Origin: an uncultured bacterium
Lineage (GTDB): Bacteria > Bacillota > Clostridia > Lachnospirales > Lachnospiraceae
Reading direction: 5' to 3'
DNA length: 21,962 nt
Assembly (NCBI GenBank): GCA_937893485.1
Contig: CALBJL010000160.1
Coordinates: 1 to 21,962 of the forward strand
The notes under the pieces were generated by a model. The model did no database searches and was not told the DNA's origin. It was given only the letters and a program-made list of their open reading frames with translations. Position numbers and translations under genes: made by a program. This document shows positions 5,882 to 13,744 of this stretch, one piece after another. The number at the start of each line of letters is the position of its first letter. Within the stretch, counting starts at the first letter, position 1.

Positions 5882-7129
5882 TTTTGACAGAACGTCTGTC
5901 TCGTAAGCCTTGATCTCGTCGAACCAGCTCTTGTCGCCCTTGACACCGCACTGCTCACAGTACTCTGCCCATACAGCGCCGAACGGAAGCAGCTTACTCT
6001 CCTCCTGCATCACCATAAGCTCTGTGAAGTTGCCATCATCCTGCAATTTCTTCAGCTCTGCATTCGGCAGGCAAAGTGCATTTAACATAGCCTTCTGCCA
6101 GCTGCGGAAGCCCACGGTCCATGCAGATACGCGGTTGATGCCTGCATCGAAGTAATCAAGTGCCATGTAGACACGGTCGGTCGCATCGTTGCGCACGATC
6201 TCCTTTGCCATCTCTTTTGTCTCATCATCAAAGAGTACCACATGATCGGAATCCCAACGAACCGGTCTGGTGATATGTAATGCGATCTCCGGGAAGAAGC
6301 ATAACAGTGCCGGAATCTTGTCGGAAACGACCTCGGTCGGATGATAATGTCCGTTGTCCATGAGCGGCATACACTTGTCAGAATGTGCTGCTGCAAAGCT
6401 CAGTGTGAACTCTGCGGAACCAGCAGTGTAAGACTCTACGCCGATACCGAATACCTTTGACTCTACGCAGGGCTTTACCATCTTGAAGTCGTAGGGCTCT
6501 GATAAGATCGCCTCGATGGACTCCTTATAGCGCATTCTCGGCCCCATACGGTCAGCCGGAACATCCTTGAAGCCGTCACCGGTCCAGATGTTCATAACAC
6601 AGGGAATACCGGTCTCCTTTGCAAAATACTCAGAAATACGGATGCAGGCTTTTCCATGCTCGATCCAGAAATTTCGGATCTCAGGATCGGGACTGGATAA
6701 GGTCAGACCGTCCTTGATGTTCGGGTGTGAGAAGAAGGTAGGGTTGAAATCGATACCTACATTGTGCTTCTTTGCGAACTCTACCCACTTTGCGAAATGC
6801 TTCGGCTCGAGCTTGTCACGGTCAACAAACCCGCCATCCTCAAAAATCGCATAGCTTGCATGCAGGTTCAGCTTTACCTTTCCGGGACACAGGCTCATGA
6901 CCTTCTCCATGTCAGCCATCAGCTCTTCGGGAGTACGTGCCTTTCCGGGATAGTTTCCGGTTGTCTGGATACCGCCGGTCAGAGGGCCGTCATGGTCAAA
7001 ACCGGTGACATCATCGCCCTGCCAGCAATGTAAGGATACCGGAAGCTCTTTTAATTTTGCGATTGCTGCGTCTGTATCAACGCCAAATTTTGCATATTCT
7101 GTTTTTGCTGCTTCATAAAGCTGTGACAT
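5873..7129 (-). CDS. rhaA: L-rhamnose isomerase
   Basis: A 418-residue L-rhamnose isomerase, matching the family's usual length of about 420. It interconverts L-rhamnose and L-rhamnulose with a divalent metal. The family signatures WQGDDVTGFD (36-45), GGIQTTGNYPGKARTPEEL (52-70) and MDNGHYHPTEVV (257-268) are intact. Candidate metal ligands are E232, D258, H285 and D325, by comparison with the known enzyme. The start MSQLYEAAK was chosen because AAAGGAG stands 8 bases before it; an in-frame ATG 33 bases upstream has no such site. The gene follows rhaB with a 95-base spacer holding a small hairpin (7197-7220) and no obvious promoter, so the two are probably one operon. Confidence 0.96.
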   Translation of the reverse strand: MSQLYEAAKTEYAKFGVDTDAAIAKLKELPVSLHCWQGDDVTGFDHDGPLTGGIQTTGNYPGKARTPEELMADMEKVMSLCPGKVKLNLHASYAIFEDGGFVDRDKLEPKHFAKWVEFAKKHNVGIDFNPTFFSHPNIKDGLTLSSPDPEIRNFWIEHGKACIRISEYFAKETGIPCVMNIWTGDGFKDVPADRMGPRMRYKESIEAILSEPYDFKMVKPCVESKVFGIGVESYTAGSAEFTLSFAAAHSDKCMPLMDNGHYHPTEVVSDKIPALLCFFPEIALHITRPVRWDSDHVVLFDDETKEMAKEIVRNDATDRVYMALDYFDAGINRVSAWTVGFRSWQKAMLNALCLPNAELKKLQDDGNFTELMVMQEESKLLPFGAVWAEYCEQCGVKGDKSWFDEIKAYETDVLSKRN

Positions 7130-7224
7130 AATTTGTTCTCCTTTCAGTTCAGCCATCACCAAGAAACTGTGTGAATCATACCTCTTTGCGAATGGCGCGG
7201 ACGAAACTGTTTAGTTCCGCAATT

Positions 7225-8631
7225 TTATTTTGAAACGTATTTTTTCACACCAAATGAGTTATAAATGCAGGTTCTTGCCTCCTCGACAGAAGCGAAATCG
7301 CCTGCCTTGATCATCTGTGCAACGATATTTCCGATCGCGGTCGCCTCACCCGGTCCGCAGTGCACCTCTTTTCCGGTCTCCTTTGCGGTCAGCTCGTTTA
7401 AGTATACCGCATTGGAACCGCCGCCGATGACATGAATCCGGCTGTAGGTGCGTCCGGTGATCTCCTCGATCTCTTTTGCTGTCTGTGCATAGCACTGTGC
7501 CAGTGATTTATAAATCACAACTGACAGTTCTCCGGGAGTCGTGGGAACCGGCTGATTGGTATCGCGGCAATATCTCTGAATCTCCTCAATCATGCTCTTA
7601 GGTGCGAGGAAACAGTCATCATTTGCAGCCACGCGTGACGGGAAATCATCACATTTTGATGCCATATCACACAGCTCTGCAAAGCTGTACTTATCATCCA
7701 GCTCATGGCGCACGCTCTGAATCATCCACAGACCCATGATGTTTTTCAGATAGCGGTAACGCTTGTCATAGCCGCCCTCGTTGGTCAGATTTGCCTTCTG
7801 GCTGGCTGCTGAACAGTCTGCCTCTTTTTTCTCAATACCCATCAGTGACCATGTACCAGAGCTGATATAGAGGAAATCGTCATCATTTGCAGGTACTGCA
7901 AGCACTGCGGATGCGGTATCATGTGATCCGCACAGTACGACCTCACAGTCGAAGCCTACCTGATCCTGAATCTCCTTTGTAAAGTGTCCGACACTCGTTC
8001 CGGGCATCTGTACCTTCTGGAAGATCTCCTTATTATAGCCGAGCATATCAATCAATTCATAATCCCAGTCAAAGGTCTTGGGATTGATCAACTGACCGGT
8101 CGTAGCCATCGTGTACTCCTGCATCTTCACGCCTGTGAGCAGGAACTGGAAGTAGTCCGGTGTGGTCAGCATCGCCTTTGCCTGCTCCATCTGCTCCGGA
8201 TGCTCTTTCTTGACTGCCATCAGCTGGTAGATCGTATTAAAGATCGCATACTGGATACCGGTGCGCGCATACAGCTCCTTTTCGGGGATGATCTTGTACA
8301 CTTCCTCATCCATGCCCTTTGTACGGCTGTCACGGTAGCCTACGGTATCGCCGAGCAGCTTGTCATTCTCATCGAGCAGTGCAAAATCCACGCCCCATGT
8401 GTCGATAGACATGCTTGTGGGGATCTTGCCGATCTCCTTACATTTTTTGATGCCTGCGAGGATCTCCTTAAAGGTACGCTCATGATTCCAGCACAGGTGC
8501 CCGTTCTTCTCCACCATGCCGTTCTCAAAACGGTAGATCTCCTCCAGTACGATTTTTCCGTCCTCAATACTTCCTAAAATGTGTCTTCCGCTGGAAGCAC
8601 CGATGTCGATTGCCAAATAGTAGTTTCCCAT
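7225..8631 (-). CDS. rhaB: Rhamnulokinase
   Basis: A 468-residue FGGY-family sugar kinase that phosphorylates L-rhamnulose with ATP to rhamnulose-1-phosphate. The N-terminal phosphate loop is DIGASSGRH (9-17). The sugar-site motif DTWGVDF is at 77-83. The probable catalytic base is D238 in GSHDTASAV, and the ATP-site glycine motif VIGGGSNA lies near the C-terminal third. The start MGNYYLAIDIG has AAAGGAG 5 bases away. A longer frame beginning at 8670 would place coding sequence across the TATAAT box at 8665-8660, so it was rejected. Neighbours are the AraC regulator upstream and rhaA downstream, forming a rhamnose catabolic unit whose product is used by the tagged aldolase. Confidence 0.96.
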   Translation of the reverse strand: MGNYYLAIDIGASSGRHILGSIEDGKIVLEEIYRFENGMVEKNGHLCWNHERTFKEILAGIKKCKEIGKIPTSMSIDTWGVDFALLDENDKLLGDTVGYRDSRTKGMDEEVYKIIPEKELYARTGIQYAIFNTIYQLMAVKKEHPEQMEQAKAMLTTPDYFQFLLTGVKMQEYTMATTGQLINPKTFDWDYELIDMLGYNKEIFQKVQMPGTSVGHFTKEIQDQVGFDCEVVLCGSHDTASAVLAVPANDDDFLYISSGTWSLMGIEKKEADCSAASQKANLTNEGGYDKRYRYLKNIMGLWMIQSVRHELDDKYSFAELCDMASKCDDFPSRVAANDDCFLAPKSMIEEIQRYCRDTNQPVPTTPGELSVVIYKSLAQCYAQTAKEIEEITGRTYSRIHVIGGGSNAVYLNELTAKETGKEVHCGPGEATAIGNIVAQMIKAGDFASVEEARTCIYNSFGVKKYVSK

Positions 8632-8659
8632 TTGCTCTCCTTTCTTGGATCTTGTCCTC

Positions 8660-8721
8660 ATTATAATCATATATTCACCTAAAAATAAGGACTTTATTTT
8701 ATAAAAAAACCGTCCTTATTT
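8660..8721 (-). promoter_or_regulatory. Regulated promoter of rhaBA with 10-bp inverted repeat
   Basis: A perfect TATAAT (8665-8660, minus strand) sits 29 bases before the rhaB ATG, with a poor -35 (TTATTT). A perfect inverted repeat, AAATAAGGAC (8683-8692) with GTCCTTATTT (8712-8721), overlaps the -35 position. A consensus -10 with a weak -35 next to a repeat fits an activator-dependent promoter, with the adjacent AraC-type protein as candidate. The repeat could alternatively be a weak terminator for the regulator gene. Confidence 0.6.
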
Positions 8722-8741
8722 GCAGATTCTTTTTCTGTGTG

Positions 8742-9707
8742 TCAGTGCTCACTGTCACGGTATTTCTTCGGTGTCACGCCGAACTGCTGTTTGAAAATGC
8801 GATGAAAATAGCTGCTGTTGTCATAGCCGACCGCGGCGATGATGTCCTCCACCGGCACGCGCGTATTCGTCAGCAGATATGCCGCCTGATTCAGCCGCTT
8901 TTGCATGAGCAGCTGCTGGAACGTCGCCCCTGCTTCGCGCTTGATAAAACGCGACAGCCCGGACACCGGCTGGAAGGTCAGCGCCGCCAGCTCAGTGAGT
9001 GTCCCCTCGCGGTAGTTATCCTCGATATAGCGCAGCACCGTAAACATCAGTCTGCGGTCAAACTGATCCGGACCTACGACACGGATCTTTTCCGTATGGC
9101 GTGACAACTGCTGGATCAGCAGCGCCATCGTCATCTGGTTCGTGCCGCTCTTGCCGCCCGCTTCATATAATAATGACCAGACGAGGTTTTCCACGAGATT
9201 CTGTACCGGCAGCACATCTGCCACCTGAAAATGAATAAAATCCATGCCCTGATGCTTTTTTTGCAGCGTGCCGACCAAGAAGTCTCGCACGACATTATCC
9301 TCCTCCACCATCTGAAACGCCTGATGGAAAAACTCCGGCAGCACGATAAAATTGACTGCTACATCTTCCCGTCCCGCCGGTAAGATCTCCTGTCTTGCAT
9401 TGGAATTTAAAAACAGAAGCTCCCCCTGCTGCAGCTCCACACGCACGCCGCCGTTAATCAGATGCGTGGTCGTGCCGGAGCACATATAAATAATCTCGAT
9501 ATAATTGTGTGTATGCTCCGGAAAATGCACAAACCTCGTATGCGGGCGCATATCAATGAGCGTGCCTCTGGCAAGCATTTTATCCTTGTCCACCACAAAA
9601 TTTTTACCCGAGGTATACAGGCTTTTATTGACCCCTGACTGTCCGTCTAAGATCGCCTGCTCCTCCTCGGTGATCTGTTTTAATTGGTCTAATAACAGGT
9701 CTCGCAT
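8742..9707 (-). CDS. AraC-family transcriptional regulator, probable rhamnose regulator
   Basis: A 321-residue AraC/XylS-type regulator. The N-terminal half is a cupin-like sugar-sensing domain (PEHTHNYIEIIY near 64-75, LQQGELLFLNSN near 92-103). The C-terminal ~90 residues (230-321) contain two helix-turn-helix units and end in the family signature GYDNSSYFHRIFKQQFGVTPKKYR. It lies directly upstream of rhaB on the same strand with a 110-base gap, which holds the inverted repeat at the rhaB promoter. Activation of rhaBA in response to rhamnose is therefore inferred, by analogy with RhaS/RhaR. The start has GGAGG 6 bases ahead. No clear promoter of its own was seen in the 82 bases shared with the divergent CLC gene. 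Confidence 0.88.
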   Translation of the reverse strand: MRDLLLDQLKQITEEEQAILDGQSGVNKSLYTSGKNFVVDKDKMLARGTLIDMRPHTRFVHFPEHTHNYIEIIYMCSGTTTHLINGGVRVELQQGELLFLNSNARQEILPAGREDVAVNFIVLPEFFHQAFQMVEEDNVVRDFLVGTLQKKHQGMDFIHFQVADVLPVQNLVENLVWSLLYEAGGKSGTNQMTMALLIQQLSRHTEKIRVVGPDQFDRRLMFTVLRYIEDNYREGTLTELAALTFQPVSGLSRFIKREAGATFQQLLMQKRLNQAAYLLTNTRVPVEDIIAAVGYDNSSYFHRIFKQQFGVTPKKYRDSEH

Positions 9708-9734
9708 TTTACTCCTCCGTCGTCAGCTGTCCGC

Positions 9735-9763
9735 TTGACAAACAGCCACCCGCGCGCTACGAT
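9735..9763 (+). promoter_or_regulatory. Candidate promoter of the CLC antiporter gene
   Basis: A perfect TTGACA (9735-9740) and TACGAT (9758-9763) are separated by 17 bases. The transcript would begin near 9770, right at the AGGAG (9771-9775) ahead of the ATG, giving a very short leader of about 20 bases. There is therefore no room for a riboswitch if this is the only promoter. Confidence 0.45.
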
Positions 9764-9789
9764 ATTGCACAGGAGTGTGAAAAAAAACT

Positions 9790-11133
9790 ATGAATCAGAC
9801 AAATGAACATAAAACTGTAACCCAGACATCTAATCATCCGGAGGCTGTCAGCCATACAGCCGCAGCCGGCGAACCGCCCGCGGATCTGAAACGAACCGTG
9901 ATCCACAATCTGCACCGCCTGCGCAGCGGTATCAAATGGATTCTGATCGCGATCGTCACAGGGCTTGTCGTCGGCGGTGTCGGCATCGCGTTTTCCTATG
10001 CGATGTCTTTTGCGACCGCCTCACAGAGCCGCTATCCGTGGCTGTTATTTTTCCTGCCGCTTGCAGGAATCCTGATCGTATCATGGTACTATCTGTTCCA
10101 CGACAAGCACGATCAGGGAACGAACCTCGTGATCTCAGCGATCCATTCCGGAGAGGAAGTACCGCTCAAGATGGCTCCGCTCATATTTGTGGCGACGGTG
10201 CTCACGCATCTGTGCGGCGGTTCTGCCGGCCGCGAGGGTGCGGCGCTCCAGATCGGTGCCAGCATCGGAAACTGGATCGGAAATGTGTTTCATTTTAACG
10301 AAAATGACAATCGTGTCATGATTATGTGCGGTATGAGTGCCTGTTTTTCCGCGCTGTTTGGAACCCCGATGGCAGCCGCAATTTTTTCGATGGAAGTCGT
10401 CAGCGTTGGTGTCATGTATTACGCTGCGCTCGTTCCGTGTGTGATCGCATCGTTTGTCGCCCATTCGCTCGCGGCGATGTGCGGTGTCGGCTGGGAGGTA
10501 TTCCCTGTCGCAGCGCCCGCGTTTACGATCAAAAGCGCGTGCCTTACCGGTATTCTCGCGATACTCTGCGCGTGTGTCAGCGTGCTTTTCTGTGAGGTTC
10601 TGCACCGCACGGCACACTTTTTCCGCGCACATGTGAGCAATCATTTTCTGCGCACGACCGTCGGCGGTCTGCTTATTATCGCGCTGACGCTGCTCGTCGG
10701 CAGCCGTGACTATAACGGAGCAGGTATGCAGGTGATCGCCCGCTGTTTTGAGACCGGAACTGTATTTCCGGGTGCGTTTTTACTGAAAATGGTCTTCACC
10801 GCGATCACACTCGCCTGCTGCTACAAAGGCGGCGAGATCGTCCCGACCTTTTATGTCGGTGCCACCTTCGGCTGTCTGTTCGCGATGGTCACAGGCTTTG
10901 ACGCACCACTATGCATCGCAGTCGGCATGGGCAGTCTCTTCTGCGGTGTCACCAACTCACCGATCGCCTCGCTGCTCATCTGTTTTGAGCTGTTCGGCTA
11001 TGACGGAATGCCCTTCTATCTGCTCGCGATCGCGCTGAGCTATATGCTCTCCGGCTACCACGGTCTCTACAGCAGCCAGAAGATCTTATATTCTAAATTT
11101 AAAACTACTTATATCGACCGGAAGGCGCTATAG
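9790..11133 (+). CDS. CLC-family antiporter, similar to the fluoride-exporting CLC-F clade
   Basis: A 447-residue CLC membrane protein with about ten or more hydrophobic segments after a polar 45-residue N-terminus. The gating glutamate is E149 in GGSAGREGAALQIG. Ordinary CLC chloride transporters have GREGP and a GSGIP serine; here the segments are GREGA and QGTNLVIS (T111). Following FGTPMAAAIFSME the internal proton-path glutamate position reads V203. These features, and PLKMAPLIFVATVLTH before the gate, are as I recall those of CLC-F fluoride/proton antiporters. That clade usually has GREGT or GREGV, so A151 is a variant. No crcB-type fluoride riboswitch is visible upstream. AGGAG lies 14 bases from the ATG, which is long. 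Chloride or another anion cannot be excluded. Confidence 0.8.
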   Translation: MNQTNEHKTVTQTSNHPEAVSHTAAAGEPPADLKRTVIHNLHRLRSGIKWILIAIVTGLVVGGVGIAFSYAMSFATASQSRYPWLLFFLPLAGILIVSWYYLFHDKHDQGTNLVISAIHSGEEVPLKMAPLIFVATVLTHLCGGSAGREGAALQIGASIGNWIGNVFHFNENDNRVMIMCGMSACFSALFGTPMAAAIFSMEVVSVGVMYYAALVPCVIASFVAHSLAAMCGVGWEVFPVAAPAFTIKSACLTGILAILCACVSVLFCEVLHRTAHFFRAHVSNHFLRTTVGGLLIIALTLLVGSRDYNGAGMQVIARCFETGTVFPGAFLLKMVFTAITLACCYKGGEIVPTFYVGATFGCLFAMVTGFDAPLCIAVGMGSLFCGVTNSPIASLLICFELFGYDGMPFYLLAIALSYMLSGYHGLYSSQKILYSKFKTTYIDRKAL

Positions 11134-11147
11134 CGCCTTCCATTTTC
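11120..11147 (+). terminator. Intrinsic terminator overlapping the CLC stop codon
   Basis: A perfect 22-base palindrome, GGAAGGCGCTATAGCGCCTTCC (11120-11141), is followed by ATTTTCTTCT on the plus strand. The CLC stop codon TAG (11131-11133) lies in its centre. The minus strand has no T-run after the stem, so it is mainly a terminator for the CLC gene. Confidence 0.75.
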
Positions 11148-11163
11148 TTCTATATATAAATAG

Positions 11164-12540
11164 CTATTTATCGTCCGTGTCTTTTTTCTTGTGCTTTTGC
11201 AGCCAGTGCTCAAAGTTCTCCTGATTTTCCTCCATCCACTGTCTGCGCAGCTCCTTCTGTTCTTCCTTGCGCAGCTCGCGCGGTGTCTTTTTCCCGTCGG
11301 TCGTCACGCGCTCACCGTCCTCCGTAAAATAATCGAGATTTTTATACTGTGACATCTCCGTCGGCAGCTCACGCTTTTGCAGTCTGTAATTTACAAATGT
11401 ATCAAATATATAGTAAATCACACCGAATACCGGCACGCCGATCAGCATACCGATGATACCCCAGAGCTTTCCGAAAAACATCACGGAGAAAACAACCCAG
11501 AATGCGGAAAGTCCGGTCGACTTGCCGAGGATCTTCGGCCCGATCACGTTGCCGTCGAGCTGCTGCAAAATGATAATAAAGATCAGCACGATCACGCCCT
11601 TTTTGAAATCGACGAGCATAATCAGTATCGTACTCGGGATCATGCCGATATACGGTCCGAAAAACGGAATCACGTTCGTGACACCGACAATCACCGATAC
11701 AAGTGCAATATACGGCATATGAAGCAGCGTCAGACCGATAAAGCACAGCACACCGACGATCAGCGAATCAATGATCTTTCCGGAGATAAATCCACCGAAA
11801 ATCTCATTGCTCTTCCGCAGTGTATTGAGAATCGCCTTTGCCTGCTTTCTCGTAAATAACGCATAAAGGATCTTTTTGCCCTGTCCGACAAATGTCTGTG
11901 TCGAGCACAGCACATAGACGGATATAATGAGTCCGACGAGCACGTTAGCAAGCATTGTGATGACATTCATCACACCGGATGCCGCCATCGCCACGTAGGA
12001 CTGGATATTCTGTAACACATTGACATTCAGCCAGTTGGAGATGTCCTCCGTCGCATTCGTCAGCACATTGTCGAGAAACGTCCTAAGCTGCCTGTTCGAC
12101 CGGATCAGATCCGTGACTTCATCAACATAATGCGGAAAATTGCGGATCAGTGAAGAAATACTGATCACAACCTGCGGCAGAATCGTATACAGCAGCACGC
12201 CCGCGGTCAGAACCGACCCGAGCACGACTGTGATCGCACAGAAACCGCGCAGCATCGCATTGGCGCGCACCTCGTTTTTCGGATTCCTTACCAGCTTTTT
12301 CAACTGCTTTTCCATGCTGTTCACGATCGGATTGAGCAGATAGGCGATCACTACGCCGATGATGATCGATTTCAGTCCGGACACGACATACGCCAGTTTT
12401 CCCGTCCATGTATTGTAGCTGAAGATCACAAAGAAAAACAAAATGGCACAAAGTATCACTACCAAGAAAGCGGATGCCTGTACCAATGTCTGTCTGAAAA
12501 TATGCCGATTGTTCTGCTTTTGCGAATCATCTGTATTCAT
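11164..12540 (-). CDS. AI-2E family transporter (PerM/YdiK/YtvI-like membrane protein)
   Basis: A 458-residue polytopic membrane protein of the AI-2E transporter family. Two N-terminal hydrophobic segments and the short motif IAYLLNPIV lead into a long amphipathic middle region. A C-terminal hydrophobic block follows, with the family-type sequences GVTNVIPFFGPYIGMIPS and LDGNVIGPKILGKSTGL. The last ~75 residues are highly charged and cytoplasmic-like. Members have been linked to autoinducer-2 export, sodium/proton exchange or permease roles; the substrate here is unknown. The start MNTDDSQK was chosen because GGGGGAG lies 9 bases upstream and leaves a 20-base gap after the eutP-like gene. A start at 12585 would overlap that gene by 25 bases. 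It is likely the third gene of the eutS-eutP unit. Confidence 0.87.
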   Translation of the reverse strand: MNTDDSQKQNNRHIFRQTLVQASAFLVVILCAILFFFVIFSYNTWTGKLAYVVSGLKSIIIGVVIAYLLNPIVNSMEKQLKKLVRNPKNEVRANAMLRGFCAITVVLGSVLTAGVLLYTILPQVVISISSLIRNFPHYVDEVTDLIRSNRQLRTFLDNVLTNATEDISNWLNVNVLQNIQSYVAMAASGVMNVITMLANVLVGLIISVYVLCSTQTFVGQGKKILYALFTRKQAKAILNTLRKSNEIFGGFISGKIIDSLIVGVLCFIGLTLLHMPYIALVSVIVGVTNVIPFFGPYIGMIPSTILIMLVDFKKGVIVLIFIIILQQLDGNVIGPKILGKSTGLSAFWVVFSVMFFGKLWGIIGMLIGVPVFGVIYYIFDTFVNYRLQKRELPTEMSQYKNLDYFTEDGERVTTDGKKTPRELRKEEQKELRRQWMEENQENFEHWLQKHKKKDTDDK

Positions 12541-12560
12541 AAGCACGATCTCCCCCTGTT

Positions 12561-13100
12561 TTACTGCCTCTCCTGCTGCGGACACGGTGCGGGCGGCTCA
12601 TCCGCCGACTTGGTCGAAAGCACCTTGCGTGCACGGTTCGCGTCCTCTTCATTGTCCCACGGCAGCACATCCCCCGGCTCCCGCAGATATTCAAGTAACT
12701 GCCAGATCCCCTCTCCTGTGTAGGAGCTGACACGAAATACCTTCTCACAGCCTGCCAGATGCAGCCAGCGCTCTGCGCGGTCGGGATCTCCGTCCGGCGC
12801 GTCAATCTGTGTGACGATACCGATCGTCGGGCGGCAGTTGACCGCCGCACAGCAGGGTGGGTACAGCGAATACGGCTCATTTGCATTGAGTAAAAGCGCT
12901 GTCACATCCGCCTCATACGAATACAGTGCCAGTGCACGCCCCAATGTGCCTGTCTCTGCATATTCGCCCGGTGTATCGATGATCACATCAAAATGATTGA
13001 CGTATTGAGTTTTATGGTAATGGAGGGTCTCCCCTTTTAACGCTTGACGGAGCGTAGTTTTCCCGCACTCGCTCCGCCCGACTAAAATCATTTTTTTCAT
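12561..13100 (-). CDS. eutP: EutP/PduV-family microcompartment-associated P-loop GTPase-like protein
   Basis: A 179-residue small P-loop NTPase of the EutP/PduV family. Walker A is GRSECGKT (8-15), the G3 motif is DTPG (42-45), and TQID (97-100) replaces the usual NKxD. Members occur in ethanolamine and propanediol microcompartment operons; PduV has been reported at the shell surface, with a proposed role in spatial placement. A 30-residue polar, proline-rich tail (about 150-179) extends beyond the usual length of roughly 145-160. The start lies 11 bases after the eutS-like stop and has only a weak ribosome site, suggesting coupling to that gene. Pairing with a PduU/EutS shell protein makes a microcompartment role secure; which compartment it serves is inferred to be the rhamnose one. 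Confidence 0.9.
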   Translation of the reverse strand: MKKMILVGRSECGKTTLRQALKGETLHYHKTQYVNHFDVIIDTPGEYAETGTLGRALALYSYEADVTALLLNANEPYSLYPPCCAAVNCRPTIGIVTQIDAPDGDPDRAERWLHLAGCEKVFRVSSYTGEGIWQLLEYLREPGDVLPWDNEEDANRARKVLSTKSADEPPAPCPQQERQ

Positions 13101-13111
13101 TCAAACTACCG

Positions 13112-13489
13112 TCAGGTCCGTGTCACCGCACAAACCGTAAATCCAAGATATTCAATCAGATAATCACAGATCGCCTGTATTGCCTCCTCGACGGCTGACA
13201 CAGATCCGGTGAAGATCAGCGTGCCGCTGAAACGGTCGATAAATCCCAGCTCGATATCTGCCTTTTTGATCGCCAGATCACCCGCAATCACCGCGATCTC
13301 CGCAGGGCTCATGCTGAGGATGCCGATTGCCGTCCGCTGATAATCGATGTCCGGGTCAAGACCCAGCTTTTTATATACGATCGGGTCCGGGCTCGCGATA
13401 ATATGTGCCAGTGTGACCTGTTTGCCGGGCACCAGTTCCTGAACGATGCGCATTTTTCCTTCCTGTGAAGGAGGTAATTGAAATTCCAT
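13112..13489 (-). CDS. eutS: BMC shell protein, PduU/EutS type (circularly permuted BMC-H)
   Basis: A 125-residue shell hexamer subunit of the PduU/EutS family, which has a permuted BMC fold and an N-terminal strand that forms a small barrel over the pore. Typical segments are RIVQELVPGKQVTLAHIIA (residues 14-32), IGILSMSPAEIAVIAGD (about 55-71), FIDRFSGTLIFTGSV and the terminal AVTRT. The start MEFQLPPSQ has AAGGAG 7 bases upstream. A longer frame to 13555 would start in the promoter, so it was rejected. Residues 1-13 are longer than in typical members (about 111-116 residues). It heads a unit with the EutP-like gene. No eutV/eutW or ethanolamine lyase genes are near, so a role in the deoxyhexose compartment is more likely than ethanolamine use (inference). 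Confidence 0.92.
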   Translation of the reverse strand: MEFQLPPSQEGKMRIVQELVPGKQVTLAHIIASPDPIVYKKLGLDPDIDYQRTAIGILSMSPAEIAVIAGDLAIKKADIELGFIDRFSGTLIFTGSVSAVEEAIQAICDYLIEYLGFTVCAVTRT

Positions 13490-13522
13490 ACGACCTCTCC
13501 TTACTCTATTCGGTATGTATAT

Positions 13523-13551
13523 AGTGTACGACAAAAAACCACATAAATCAA
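13523..13551 (-). promoter_or_regulatory. Candidate promoter of the eutS-eutP unit
   Basis: On the minus strand TTGATT (13551-13546), 17 bases, then TACACT (13528-13523); transcription would begin near 13516. A TACATACCG element (minus strand, 13519-13511) covers the predicted start and is shared with the aldolase promoter spacer. Confidence 0.5.
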
Positions 13552-13660
13552 GCATTATTTTTTGGTTGTTACCGTCTGATTTGTGTTGTTTTTGTTTGTT
13601 TTTGCCGTCAGTTGCCTTTGTTTTTGCTTTTTACTTTCTTGTGCCAGCGGCTAAAAATAC

Positions 13661-13689
13661 TTGCCGTTTTTAGGCGAAACAGTTATAAT
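13661..13689 (+). promoter_or_regulatory. Promoter of the HD-GYP gene
   Basis: TTGCCG (13661-13666), 17 bases, then a perfect TATAAT (13684-13689). The start would be near 13696, leaving a leader of about 50 bases before the ATG at 13745. This also shows that the longer reading frame starting at the TTG of the -35 box is not the real gene start. Confidence 0.7.
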
Positions 13690-13744
13690 ATTAAGTAGCT
13701 GTTATTACATATTAAAAATATTATTCAGATGCGGGGATGACTGG

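Noticed and set aside
7197..7220. Hairpin in the rhaB-rhaA spacer as a terminator
   Set aside because: Only 5 bp plus 3 bp with a bulge and no T-run; at most an RNA processing or stability element.
7984..8577. 197-residue plus-strand open frame
   Set aside because: Antisense to rhaB; no recognisable domain, explained by codon bias of the real gene.
8632..8670. Extended N-terminus for rhamnulokinase
   Set aside because: It would overlap the TATAAT at 8660-8665; the MGNYYLAIDIG start has a strong ribosome site.
9708..9789. Fluoride riboswitch upstream of the CLC gene
   Set aside because: The 82-base region lacks the conserved crcB-motif pattern and the predicted leader is too short.
11377..11859. 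160-residue plus-strand open frame rich in His and Asp
   Set aside because: Shadow of the AI-2E family gene; its unusual composition reflects the complement of hydrophobic codons.
13661..13744. Longer N-terminus for the HD-GYP protein from a TTG start
   Set aside because: The TTG is the -35 box of a good promoter and the extension crosses TATAAT; the ATG at 13745 has a ribosome site and matches the family start.
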